The position numbers and the translations under genes were made by a program. Positions 1 to 7,940 of a stretch of 64,000 bases of DNA are shown piece after piece. The notes under the pieces are model-generated. The model was not told the DNA's origin. It saw only the letters and a program-made list of their open reading frames with translations, and ran no database searches. The stretch covers positions 248,001 to 312,000 of the forward strand of contig NZ_JAABLM010000001.1 in assembly GCF_009915155.1 (NCBI RefSeq), written 5' to 3'. Source of the DNA: Flavobacterium ichthyis. Its GTDB lineage: Bacteria; Bacteroidota; Bacteroidia; Flavobacteriales; Flavobacteriaceae. Each line of letters opens with the position of its first letter. Position 1 is the stretch's first letter.

Positions 1-2727
1 AATGCCAAAATTTCGCAGCAAGAATTTAATATTCTTGAGAGCCAGTTTGCGGGTGATAAAGGTCGCAAAGAGGCTTCTATTGAAGTAGGGGAAGAAAAAA
101 GAAAAGAAAAAGAAGCATTGCGTGTTGAAAGAGAAAAAGAAATTGAAGAGAAACGCAAGCAAGACGAGGAACGCCAAAGACAACAAGAAGTAATCAAAGC
201 GAAAGCAACTTTGTCTGGTCCGAAACAAGTGGGGAAAATTGACCTTGAGCCAAAAACGCCAACTGTTGCGGAAACACCAAAACCAGAAACCGTTACAAAA
301 ACTCCGGCTTCTGTAACTCCTGAAAAAACTCAGGAAGAACTTGTAGAAAAAGTTAAAGAGGCAGAAAAACCATCTTCAGAAACACCTAAACCTCAGCCAA
401 AACCAACAGAAGTTAAGGCAGAAACCAAACAACCTATTAAAGAGGAAACAAAACCTCAACAAACCCCTGCCGCTACAAATGATCAGCCTCAGGTGGATGA
501 AATTACAACACAATACCAAAAATTATCAGGGACAACTTTTACTGGTAAAACAATTGACTTATCTCAATTTGAACGACCAAAAAAGAAAAAAGAAGACCCG
601 AAAGCACAGCAAAAACCTGGAACTCCCGGAGCTGCTAATGCGTCAAATAACAATAAAAATAAGCGAAAAAGAATCCCTGGAAAACCTGGAACTCCTCAAC
701 AAGGACAAGGAACCCAAGGAAATCAACAAGGTCAAAACAGACCCGGGCAACAGAATAACAATCGAGGAAAACAAGGCTTTAATAAAGGAAATAACCGTCC
801 TGTTGTAGCTAAAGTTGAACCTACAGAAGAAGAAGTTAAAAACCAAATCCGCGAAACCCTTGAAAAATTACAAGGAAAAGGCGGAAAATCTAAAGCGGCA
901 AAATACCGTAGAGATAAAAGAGATACACATCGTCAAAAATCTGATGACGAACAAAGAGCGATAGAAGAAGGAAGCAAAACAATTAAAGTTACAGAATTCG
1001 TAACCGTTGGAGAAGTTGCAACTATGATGGATGTGCCCATTACAAAAGTGATTGGTACTTGCATGGCTTTAGGAATCATGGTAACGATGAACCAAAGGTT
1101 AGATGCCGAAACTTTATCTATTGTAGCCGATGAATTTGGTTACGAAGTAGAATTTATTACAACGGATATCGAAGAAGCTCAAGAAGTTGTAGAAGATAAA
1201 GAAGAAGATTTAGTATCTCGTGCTCCAATCGTTACCGTAATGGGTCACGTAGATCACGGAAAAACTTCCCTACTCGATTACATTCGTAAAGAAAATGTAA
1301 TTGCAGGAGAATCTGGAGGAATTACCCAACACATTGGAGCTTACGGAGTAACGCTTGAAAATGGGCAAAAAATTGCTTTCCTTGATACACCAGGTCACGA
1401 AGCATTTACCGCAATGCGTGCTCGTGGTGCTCAAATTACCGATATTGCAATTATTGTAATTGCTGCCGATGACGACATCATGCCACAAACAAAAGAGGCA
1501 ATCTCGCATGCTCAAGCAGCTAATGTTCCAATGATTTTTGCCATTAACAAAGTAGATAAGCCTCACGCTAATCCTGAAAAAATTAAGGAAAGATTGGCTT
1601 CTATGAACCTTTTAGTTGAAGACTGGGGTGGAAAATACCAATCTCACGATATCTCTGCAAAAATGGGAATGGGTGTGAAAGAATTACTAGAAAAAGTTTT
1701 ACTTGAAGCTGAAATTCTTGATTTAAAAGCAAATCCTACAAAACCAGCTGTTGGTACTGTGGTTGAAGCACAGCTTGACAAAGGCCGTGGATATGTTACA
1801 ACCGTTTTAGTACAAGCCGGAACTTTAAAAGTAGGTGATTATCTTTTGGCCGGAAAAAATCATGGTAAAGTTAAAGCCATGCATGACGAAAGAGGAAATG
1901 TCATCAAAGAAGCTGGACCTTCAACACCAGTATCAGTACTTGGTTTAGATGGAGCTCCAACAGCCGGAGATAAATTTAATGTTTACGAAGACGAAAAAGA
2001 AGCCAAACAAATTGCTGCTAAACGTACACAATTAATCCGTGAACAATCAGCAAGAACTAAAAAACATACAACACTTGCCGAACTTGGACGAAGAATTGCA
2101 TTAGGTCAATTTAAAGAATTGAACATCATTATTAAAGGTGATGTGGATGGTTCGGTTGAAGCATTGGCGGATTCATTCTCAAAACTTTCTACTGAAGAAA
2201 TCGAAATCAAGATTATTCACAAAGGAGTTGGAGCCATTACCGAAAGCGATGTGAACTTAGCTTCAGCATCAGATGCGATTATCATTGGATTTAACGTTCG
2301 TCCTGCCGGAAGTGCGAAACAATTAGCTGAAAAAGAAGAGATCGACATCAGAAGTTACTCAATTATCTACGATGCAATTGATGATTTAAAAGATGCAATG
2401 GAAGGAATGCTTTCTCCAGAATTAAAAGAGGAGGTCACCGGAACGGCAGAAATCAGAGAAACTTTCAAAATTTCGAAAGTGGGAACCATTGCAGGTTGTA
2501 TGGTTACTGATGGAAAAATCTTTAGAAATTCACGCATCAGAATTATCCGCGAGGGCGTTGTAGTTCACACTGGAGAATTGGCAACACTGAAACGTTTTAA
2601 AGACGATGTAAAAGAAGTTTCTAAAGGATATGATTGTGGTATTCAAATCAAAGGCTACAATGATATTGAAATAAACGATACCATAGAAGCTTACCAAGAA
2701 GTAGAAGTGAAGAAAAAATTGAAATAA
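1..2727 (+). CDS. infB: translation initiation factor IF-2 (5' end outside window)
   Basis: This is the GTPase that places initiator tRNA on the 30S subunit and promotes 70S joining. The frame is open from the first base, so the gene starts upstream of the window; the first ATG-like codons are not the true start. Roughly the first 950 bases encode a long low-complexity Lys/Glu/Pro/Gln/Asn-rich linker, usual for Bacteroidota IF-2. The IF2 N-terminal domain follows, then the G domain with GHVDHGKT (1243-1266), DTPGHE (about 1384) and NKVD (about 1546), and then the beta-barrel and C-terminal initiator-tRNA-binding domains. A strong terminator follows the stop codon. Identity is secure. Confidence 0.97.
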   Translation, partial: NAKISQQEFNILESQFAGDKGRKEASIEVGEEKRKEKEALRVEREKEIEEKRKQDEERQRQQEVIKAKATLSGPKQVGKIDLEPKTPTVAETPKPETVTKTPASVTPEKTQEELVEKVKEAEKPSSETPKPQPKPTEVKAETKQPIKEETKPQQTPAATNDQPQVDEITTQYQKLSGTTFTGKTIDLSQFERPKKKKEDPKAQQKPGTPGAANASNNNKNKRKRIPGKPGTPQQGQGTQGNQQGQNRPGQQNNNRGKQGFNKGNNRPVVAKVEPTEEEVKNQIRETLEKLQGKGGKSKAAKYRRDKRDTHRQKSDDEQRAIEEGSKTIKVTEFVTVGEVATMMDVPITKVIGTCMALGIMVTMNQRLDAETLSIVADEFGYEVEFITTDIEEAQEVVEDKEEDLVSRAPIVTVMGHVDHGKTSLLDYIRKENVIAGESGGITQHIGAYGVTLENGQKIAFLDTPGHEAFTAMRARGAQITDIAIIVIAADDDIMPQTKEAISHAQAANVPMIFAINKVDKPHANPEKIKERLASMNLLVEDWGGKYQSHDISAKMGMGVKELLEKVLLEAEILDLKANPTKPAVGTVVEAQLDKGRGYVTTVLVQAGTLKVGDYLLAGKNHGKVKAMHDERGNVIKEAGPSTPVSVLGLDGAPTAGDKFNVYEDEKEAKQIAAKRTQLIREQSARTKKHTTLAELGRRIALGQFKELNIIIKGDVDGSVEALADSFSKLSTEEIEIKIIHKGVGAITESDVNLASASDAIIIGFNVRPAGSAKQLAEKEEIDIRSYSIIYDAIDDLKDAMEGMLSPELKEEVTGTAEIRETFKISKVGTIAGCMVTDGKIFRNSRIRIIREGVVVHTGELATLKRFKDDVKEVSKGYDCGIQIKGYNDIEINDTIEAYQEVEVKKKLK

Positions 2728-2744
2728 AAATCAATTGATACTAA

Positions 2745-2778
2745 AATGCCTCAAGTGAATTTGAGGCATTTTTTTTTG
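2745..2778. terminator. bidirectional terminator between infB and aat
   Basis: Ten-base perfect stem (aatgcctcaa / ttgaggcatt) with a 6-nt loop, followed by a run of nine T on the + strand and preceded by A-rich sequence, so it can serve infB and the convergent aat gene. Confidence 0.85.
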
Positions 2779-2786
2779 TAAAAAAT

Positions 2787-3425
2787 TTATTTAGATTGTA
2801 CAATTTGCATAAAAAATTCCCGCGAAATTTCTCTAGCTCCCAAACTTTCTAAATGAGAATTGTGAACTTGGCAATCTAGTAATTTGTAGTTTTCTCGTTT
2901 CAAATATCCCACCAAAGCCGTAAATGCCACCTTTGAAGCATTCGATACTTTTGAAAACATACTTTCGCCGCAAAAAATATTTCCCAAATCTATTCCGTAT
3001 AAACCGCCAACTAATTTATCATTTTGCCATACTTCAATTGATTTTGCAAAACCTAAATTATGCAATTGTGTGTAAGCCGCAATCATTTCTTCGCTAATCC
3101 AAGTACCATGTTGTCCGCTTCGTTTTATTTTGCTACAATGTTGAATGACATCGTAAAAATTTTGGTTAAAAGTGACCGAGAAAATATTTCGGTTTAAAAT
3201 GTTACGCATGCTTTTAGAAACCTTAAACTCTTCAGGAAAAACCACCATTCTTTCTTTTGGAGACCACCATAAAATAGGTTCATCTTCGTCAAACCAAGGA
3301 AAGATCCCGCTTCGATAAGCTAATATTAATCTTTCTGGAGACAAATCACCACCAACGGCCAAAATACCTTCTGGCGATGCTTCACTTACATCAGGAAAAA
3401 ATAATTCTTTGCTTAAAAAATACAT
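2787..3425 (-). CDS. aat: leucyl/phenylalanyl-tRNA--protein transferase
   Basis: Aat attaches Leu or Phe from aminoacyl-tRNA to proteins with N-terminal Arg or Lys, marking them for ClpAP (N-degron pathway). The product is 212 residues, normal for the family. The typical start MYFLSKELFFP is followed by EGILAVGGDLSPERL and the signature YRSGIFPW, then WWSPKERMV and the C-terminal HNSHLESLGA. An ATG nine codons further upstream is in frame, but the family begins at the chosen methionine. The gene stands alone, convergent with infB. Confidence 0.95.
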   Translation of the reverse strand: MYFLSKELFFPDVSEASPEGILAVGGDLSPERLILAYRSGIFPWFDEDEPILWWSPKERMVVFPEEFKVSKSMRNILNRNIFSVTFNQNFYDVIQHCSKIKRSGQHGTWISEEMIAAYTQLHNLGFAKSIEVWQNDKLVGGLYGIDLGNIFCGESMFSKVSNASKVAFTALVGYLKRENYKLLDCQVHNSHLESLGAREISREFFMQIVQSK

Positions 3426-3516
3426 AAACGTGTTGGAAATAATTTTGAACAAAAAAAATTAGAAACCAAAATGTACTCATCTCGATTTCTAATCTTTTAT
3501 TATTATTGGCTAAAAA

Positions 3517-3897
3517 TTAAAACGGCAAATCATCTTCTTGATTTTCGTCATAACTTGGAGCTGGCGCAAAAGCCTGAGCTTCTGGCATTGGCGGTTGTTG
3601 CACTTGTTGAACTGGAACTGCAGGTTGTACTCGTTCAATTCTCCAACCTTGAATACTGTTAAAATATTTGGTTTCGCCCTGTGGATTAACCCATTCGCGA
3701 CCACGAAGATTAATTGAAACTTTCACTAATTCACCTGGGTTGTAACTGTTTAACAAATCACATTTGTCTTGTGTAAACTCAATCATAATGTGCTGCGGAT
3801 ATTGCTCTTCTGTAGTGACAACCAACTCTCTTTTTTTAAAAGAGGCGCTAACCTGTTGTTCTGGATTAACGACTTTCACTCTTCCTGAAACTTCCAT
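3517..3897 (-). CDS. DUF3127 protein, SSB-like OB-fold with acidic tail
   Basis: 126 residues. Residues 1 to about 90 form a DUF3127 domain (MEVSGRVKV start, then FTQDKCDLL and GREW). This is a Bacteroidota family resembling single-stranded-DNA-binding OB folds. A Pro/Gln/Ala-rich linker follows and the protein ends in DDLPF. That end mimics the acidic D-D-[IL]-P-F tip by which canonical SSB recruits replication and repair partners. A role in ssDNA binding is inferred from fold and tail. Its own promoter and partner genes are not evident. Confidence 0.8.
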   Translation of the reverse strand: MEVSGRVKVVNPEQQVSASFKKRELVVTTEEQYPQHIMIEFTQDKCDLLNSYNPGELVKVSINLRGREWVNPQGETKYFNSIQGWRIERVQPAVPVQQVQQPPMPEAQAFAPAPSYDENQEDDLPF

Positions 3898-3950
3898 AAT
3901 ATCAATTGTTTTTATTTATTTACCTGGCTTTTAAACCAATTTTTCTGTTC

Positions 3951-4829
3951 TTATTTTTTTTCGGACAAAAGCACTTTCCAAGCTGTCATCACATCATTTT
4001 GATCTAAAAATTCTTTTGCCATAGTGTGAATTTTTTGGGTATCATCAGAACTTAAAACGCCTTTCACAGCAAAACTTTCCTGTACAAAGATAGCAACTTC
4101 TTCACTTGTAGGCAAAGCTTCTACGTTTCCTAATTTACCCAAATCATTTCCATTAAAAACCGTGCTTTCTTTGATAAATTTCGGAATATTATCTACTCCA
4201 ATCCCCAAGGTTGTCAAAGGCTTTTCTACTTCAAACAAACTTTCGGACGAACGTGAATACCAATTTCCGCCCAAACGTGAAACCAAATCTATTTTGTGCT
4301 GGTCAATATTTCCGTTTTCGTCTAAAATTTCTTCGGAAATATGCATTTTCAAAATTTCGCATATTACTAAATTTCCAGCTCCTCCTCCATCGCCTAAACT
4401 CACAATATCATTCACTTTACATTCAAACTGAACCGGTGATTCTTTCACCCGGAAAGGTTGTACCACCTCCGAAGATAATTGTGTGAAACCCGCTTTCAAA
4501 AATTCATTTACACCGTCGGCATATTCTGTACTCGAAAGAGACGTTTGTTGCACCATGTCATAATTAACTACGTTAATTACCACTTCACGCGTTTTTTCTA
4601 CGTTGAGCAAAGTGTGTTTCACGGTATTGTCTCGAACGCGTCTTGATGGTGAAAATATCAAGATGGGTGGATTAGTGCTAAACAAATTAAAAAAACTAAA
4701 CGGTGACAAATTTGGATTTCCGTTTTCGTCTAAAGTACTGGCAAACGCAATAGGTCTCGGACCAATGGACGACTGCAAATAACCGTGAAGTTTTGGTGTA
4801 GTGATTTCTTTAGGATCAATACTAATCAT
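3951..4829 (-). CDS. flavin reductase family (FMN-binding split barrel) protein
   Basis: 292 residues. The N-terminal 190 residues match the flavin reductase-like / DIM6-NTAB type split-barrel domain: GPRPIAFASTLDENG, NLSPFSFFN and the SPSRR motif are characteristic FMN-contact regions. About 100 C-terminal residues form a helical extension seen in homologues of this length. It probably binds FMN and acts as a flavin- or NAD(P)H-dependent reductase, but the substrate cannot be deduced. It is transcribed alone on this strand, divergent from the histidine kinase gene. Confidence 0.85.
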   Translation of the reverse strand: MISIDPKEITTPKLHGYLQSSIGPRPIAFASTLDENGNPNLSPFSFFNLFSTNPPILIFSPSRRVRDNTVKHTLLNVEKTREVVINVVNYDMVQQTSLSSTEYADGVNEFLKAGFTQLSSEVVQPFRVKESPVQFECKVNDIVSLGDGGGAGNLVICEILKMHISEEILDENGNIDQHKIDLVSRLGGNWYSRSSESLFEVEKPLTTLGIGVDNIPKFIKESTVFNGNDLGKLGNVEALPTSEEVAIFVQESFAVKGVLSSDDTQKIHTMAKEFLDQNDVMTAWKVLLSEKK

Positions 4830-4941
4830 GTTTTTTCGTTTTAAACAAAAATAAGAATTTGAAATCAGTCATCATTACAATTTCACCAAGACTTGTAAAC
4901 AATTTTGAAGTTTTAGTATATTTATATCCAAATAAAAATTT

Positions 4942-6093
4942 ATGCAGTTTTCCGAAAAAAGAAATCTTACCCGCTGGATTATCATCATTGCTTCTTTTAT
5001 CATTGTCACGCTAATTTTGTGGAATACTTACATTTTTTTTCAAATATTTAAAAAAGAGGAACGGTTGAAGATGCAGGTTTGGGCGGAAGCTCAGCAAACG
5101 CTTCTCAATGCAAATGAGTTTACCGAGGTTGAACTGCCACTTAAAATATTAAATTATAATTCTACCATTCCGCTGATTTTAACGAACAGCAAAGATAGTA
5201 TTTTAGATTCTCGAAATATTGACTCATTAGTCGTTCAAGATGTGGCTCAATCTAAAAAAATGCTCAACCAATTTAAGAGCGAAAACGAACCGATTAAAAT
5301 TTCGTTTGATTCCAACAAATACAATTTATTGTATTACGGAAATTCGGAATTGTTAAATAATTTAAAATATTACCCTATTGCATTTTCGCTAATCCTACTG
5401 CTTTTCGGGCTTTTAGTTTACAACTTTTACCGGGCAAACCGAATGGCAACGCAAAATAAACTTTGGGCTGGAATGGCTAAAGAAACCGCACATCAAATTG
5501 GGACACCTTTGTCATCGCTTTTGGGTTGGATTGAAATCATGAAAGCAGACAATGTAGATGAAACTACAGTTACCGAAGTAGAAAAAGATGTGGTAAGGTT
5601 GCAAACCATTGCGGATAGATTTTCAAAAATTGGTTCAGAACCGGCTTTGGAAAAACGCAATATTGTGAACGATACCGAACAATCTTTTGATTATCTAAAA
5701 TCTAGATTTTCAAAACAAATAGACTTCAGTTTCAAAGCACCTTCTCATGAAATTTTTGTCAATATCAATCCTATTCTGCACAGTTGGACCATAGAAAATT
5801 TGGTAAAAAACGCCATTGACGCTATGAAAGGTAGAGGGAAATTGTCGATAGAAATTGAAGACGATCCGAAATATGTAAAAATAAAAGTGAAAGATTCCGG
5901 CAAAGGCATTCCGAAAAATCAATTCAAACGGGTTTTTGAACCCGGATTTACCACCAAAAAACGCGGTTGGGGATTAGGACTTTCGCTTACCAAAAGAATT
6001 GTAGAAGAATACCACGCGGGAAAAATTAAAGTTTTTTCATCAGAAGTTGGCAAAGGAACTTGTATGTTGGTAAGTTTAAAAAAAATCGATTAG
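4942..6093 (+). CDS. sensor histidine kinase
   Basis: 383-residue membrane sensor kinase. Transmembrane segments lie at about 12-35 and 145-163, enclosing a roughly 110-residue periplasmic sensor with no recognised fold. The phosphoacceptor is His184 in KETAHQIGTPLSS. The ATP-binding domain has the N box NLVKNAIDAM, DSGKGIP, and GWGLGLSL at about 341. There is no obvious HAMP, and no response regulator is adjacent, so it is an orphan kinase in this window and its signal is unknown. Confidence 0.92.
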   Translation: MQFSEKRNLTRWIIIIASFIIVTLILWNTYIFFQIFKKEERLKMQVWAEAQQTLLNANEFTEVELPLKILNYNSTIPLILTNSKDSILDSRNIDSLVVQDVAQSKKMLNQFKSENEPIKISFDSNKYNLLYYGNSELLNNLKYYPIAFSLILLLFGLLVYNFYRANRMATQNKLWAGMAKETAHQIGTPLSSLLGWIEIMKADNVDETTVTEVEKDVVRLQTIADRFSKIGSEPALEKRNIVNDTEQSFDYLKSRFSKQIDFSFKAPSHEIFVNINPILHSWTIENLVKNAIDAMKGRGKLSIEIEDDPKYVKIKVKDSGKGIPKNQFKRVFEPGFTTKKRGWGLGLSLTKRIVEEYHAGKIKVFSSEVGKGTCMLVSLKKID

Positions 6094-6136
6094 TAACGAA
6101 GATTAAAATATTGATAATCAACATTATCCGGAACAA

Positions 6137-6176
6137 AAAAAATCACAAACTTTAAAAATAAAATCTGTGATTTTTC
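6137..6176. terminator. bidirectional terminator, kinase / HIT gene
   Basis: Stem aaatcaca / tgtgattt with flanking A and T runs, between two convergent genes. Confidence 0.6.
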
Positions 6177-6199
6177 TATCATCGTTAGCAAAAAGCAAC

Positions 6200-6589
6200 C
6201 TATATATTTCTTGAGATATTTTCTGCCAATTCTTCAAATTCTTCTTTAGAAAGTTTTACTTTATTTTGAAAACGCATTTCATCCATTTCATTCAATGGAA
6301 TCAAATGAACATGAGTATGCGGCACTTCTAAACCTATAACTGACATCCCAATTCTCTTACACGGAATGGTTTTTTCCAATGCAATTGCTACTTTACGAGA
6401 AAAACGCATCAAGTCCAGATACAAATCTTCGCTTAAATCAAAAATTTTATCCACTTCTTGTTTTGGGATGCAAAGCGTGTGGCCTTTCGCATTTGGATTC
6501 ACATCTAAGAAAGCCAAAAAACGATCATTTTCCGCCACTTTATATGCCGGAATCTCGCCGTTAACAATTTTTGTAAATATCGAACTCAT
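6200..6589 (-). CDS. HIT family nucleotide-binding protein
   Basis: 129 residues. It belongs to the histidine triad family of small nucleotide phosphoramidases and dinucleotide hydrolases. The HTHVHLIPL motif near residue 90 holds the catalytic triad, and the N-terminal MSSIFTKIVNGEIP is the standard HINT-like start. It lies about 90 bp downstream of greA on the same strand and may be co-transcribed with it, as in many Flavobacteriaceae. Cytosolic; physiological substrate unknown. Confidence 0.93.
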   Translation of the reverse strand: MSSIFTKIVNGEIPAYKVAENDRFLAFLDVNPNAKGHTLCIPKQEVDKIFDLSEDLYLDLMRFSRKVAIALEKTIPCKRIGMSVIGLEVPHTHVHLIPLNEMDEMRFQNKVKLSKEEFEELAENISRNI

Positions 6590-6599
6590 GGTTTTTAAA

Positions 6600-6675
6600 G
6601 TTTAGAGTTAAATTTAAAGGTTGAAGGTTTAAAGTTTATAGCCTAAATCTCAATTCTTAATTCTTAATTCTTAAA
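6600..6675. repeat. AT-rich spacer with tandem aattctt units
   Basis: The spacer between greA and the HIT gene consists of 'tttaaag' and 'aattctt' phrases, with three tandem 7-base aattctt units at about 6652-6672. Similar degenerate phrases recur at 16765-16800, 34525-34585 and 40660-40735. No gene seen. Confidence 0.6.
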
Positions 6676-6676
6676 T

Positions 6677-7153
6677 TTAATCTCTGGAGATTTCTAAAAT
6701 TTCAAATTTCAACACGCCGTTCGGAACATTGATTTCTGCCACTTCACCTACTGATTTCCCAAGCAATCCTTTACCAATTGGCGAGGTTACCGAAATTTTG
6801 CCTGACTTTAAGTCAGCTTCACTTTCGGCCACCAAGGTGTAAGTCATCTCCATATTATTGGTTTGGTTTTTAATTTTCACTTTAGAAAGCACCAATACTT
6901 TTGACACATCAAGTTGTGACTCATCAATTAATCTTGCGTTAGCATATACCTCTTCCAGCTTCGAAATTCTCATTTCTAATAATCCTTGAGCTTCTTTTGC
7001 AGCATCGTATTCGGCATTTTCACTCAAGTCACCTTTATCTCTAGCTTCGGCGATAGCGGCAGAAGCCTTAGGACGTTCAATGCTTTTAAGCTGTTCCAGT
7101 TCTTCCTTTAATTTTTTTAAGCCTTCTGCTGTATAATAAGATACGTTACTCAT
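6677..7153 (-). CDS. greA: transcription elongation factor GreA
   Basis: 158 residues, normal length. GreA enters the RNA polymerase secondary channel and stimulates cleavage of backtracked RNA. The N-terminal coiled coil carries the conserved DLSENAEYDAAKEAQ tip with acidic residues. The C-terminal FKBP-like domain has SPIGKGLLGKSVGE. It is probably first of a two-gene unit with the HIT gene. A hairpin lies in its leader (separate entry). Confidence 0.97.
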   Translation of the reverse strand: MSNVSYYTAEGLKKLKEELEQLKSIERPKASAAIAEARDKGDLSENAEYDAAKEAQGLLEMRISKLEEVYANARLIDESQLDVSKVLVLSKVKIKNQTNNMEMTYTLVAESEADLKSGKISVTSPIGKGLLGKSVGEVAEINVPNGVLKFEILEISRD

Positions 7154-7177
7154 AATTTCATCGTTTATATAAATAGA

Positions 7178-7217
7178 AAAAATCCCATCTCGACGGGATT
7201 TCTTTCAAACAAAGATA
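7178..7217 (-). promoter_or_regulatory. greA promoter element and leader hairpin
   Basis: On the minus strand TATCTTTG (7217-7210) matches the Bacteroidota -7 box TAnnTTTG. Just downstream is a terminator-like hairpin (aaatcccgtc... gatgggatttttt, about 7202-7178) placed before the greA start. It could be an attenuator or a 5' stabilising stem. No good -33 TTG at the standard spacing was found. Confidence 0.4.
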
Positions 7218-7315
7218 GTGTTTTTATTTCAATAAAAATTTAAAATTATTTCAATGGAAAACCAAAGTTAATTAATTTAAATTTGTTCCAGCGAAATCTT
7301 ACCTAAAAAATAAAC

Positions 7316-7741
7316 ATGAAAAAAATTGCCTTCCTCCTTCTCACCATCATCACGCTCCTTTCTTGCGAAGGCGATCGTGTAAACCGCAGAAACCCTTACA
7401 TTCCTAACTATGCCGTTAATTTAGAACTCAACCTCTCTCTCCCAACTTATAATACATTACAATTTACCGGAAATGCATTGCTTATCAACACCGGAAATTC
7501 CGGTCTCAACGGGGTAATTGTTTTTAATACCGGAAATGGCATCGTAGCTTTTGACGCCACTTGTCCTAACCAAATTCCAACTTCTTGTTCACGTTTAGAA
7601 ATTAGTATTCCGCATTTAATTTGCCCTTGCGATGGAGTTCAATATAATTTATACACAGGTTTACCAAATGCCGATCTTGAGTATCCTTTAAAACAATATC
7701 GCGTTACCGTTGCAGGAAATATCATACGCATTACCAATTAA
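7316..7741 (+). CDS. Rieske-like lipoprotein lacking iron ligands
   Basis: 141 residues with a lipoprotein signal (cleavage before the Cys in LLSCEG). The middle and C-terminal part resembles a Rieske [2Fe-2S] domain in spacing: a TCPNQ loop, a LICPCDGVQYN loop and a Tyr-Leu-rich tail. The two Rieske boxes normally read CxH and CPCHG-x; here Asn and Asp replace the histidines, so a normal cluster is not expected. It probably keeps the fold without redox function. It is divergent from greA; role unknown. Confidence 0.7.
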   Translation: MKKIAFLLLTIITLLSCEGDRVNRRNPYIPNYAVNLELNLSLPTYNTLQFTGNALLINTGNSGLNGVIVFNTGNGIVAFDATCPNQIPTSCSRLEISIPHLICPCDGVQYNLYTGLPNADLEYPLKQYRVTVAGNIIRITN

Positions 7742-7746
7742 TTTTT

Positions 7747-7868
7747 TTTGGGCGTGCCCCTCCGAGGCGGGTCGGGTTTTCCGCTGTATCTTTTCTCCAT
7801 AATCCCGGATAAAAATCCGGATAATCGAGAAAAGGATGCCGCTTCAACCCCTCACGCAACCCCTGCTC
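7747..7868 (+). repeat. dispersed structured repeat, family 3
   Basis: About 120 bp with complex dyad symmetry. The outer arms are ggcgtgcccctccgaggc and cccctcacgc; inner motifs are gttttccgctgta, cttttctcc / gagaaaagg and gccgcttcaacccc. It matches, in the opposite orientation, the architecture of the segment embedded in the TonB receptor at 10084-10237. No coding potential. Confidence 0.7.
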
Positions 7869-7885
7869 AAAACAAAAAATAAAAA

Positions 7886-7916
7886 AACCGGCAAGTTGGT
7901 GGTAAAATTGCCGGTT
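7886..7916 (-). terminator. terminator of the TonB receptor gene
   Basis: Perfect 9-bp stem aaccggcaa / ttgccggtt, followed on the minus strand by a T run. Confidence 0.8.
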
Positions 7917-7940
7917 GAAAGTGCAAATCAGGATATTTGC

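Noticed and set aside
479..846. Overlapping open frames inside infB
   Set aside because: They shadow the low-complexity Lys/Gln-rich linker of IF-2.
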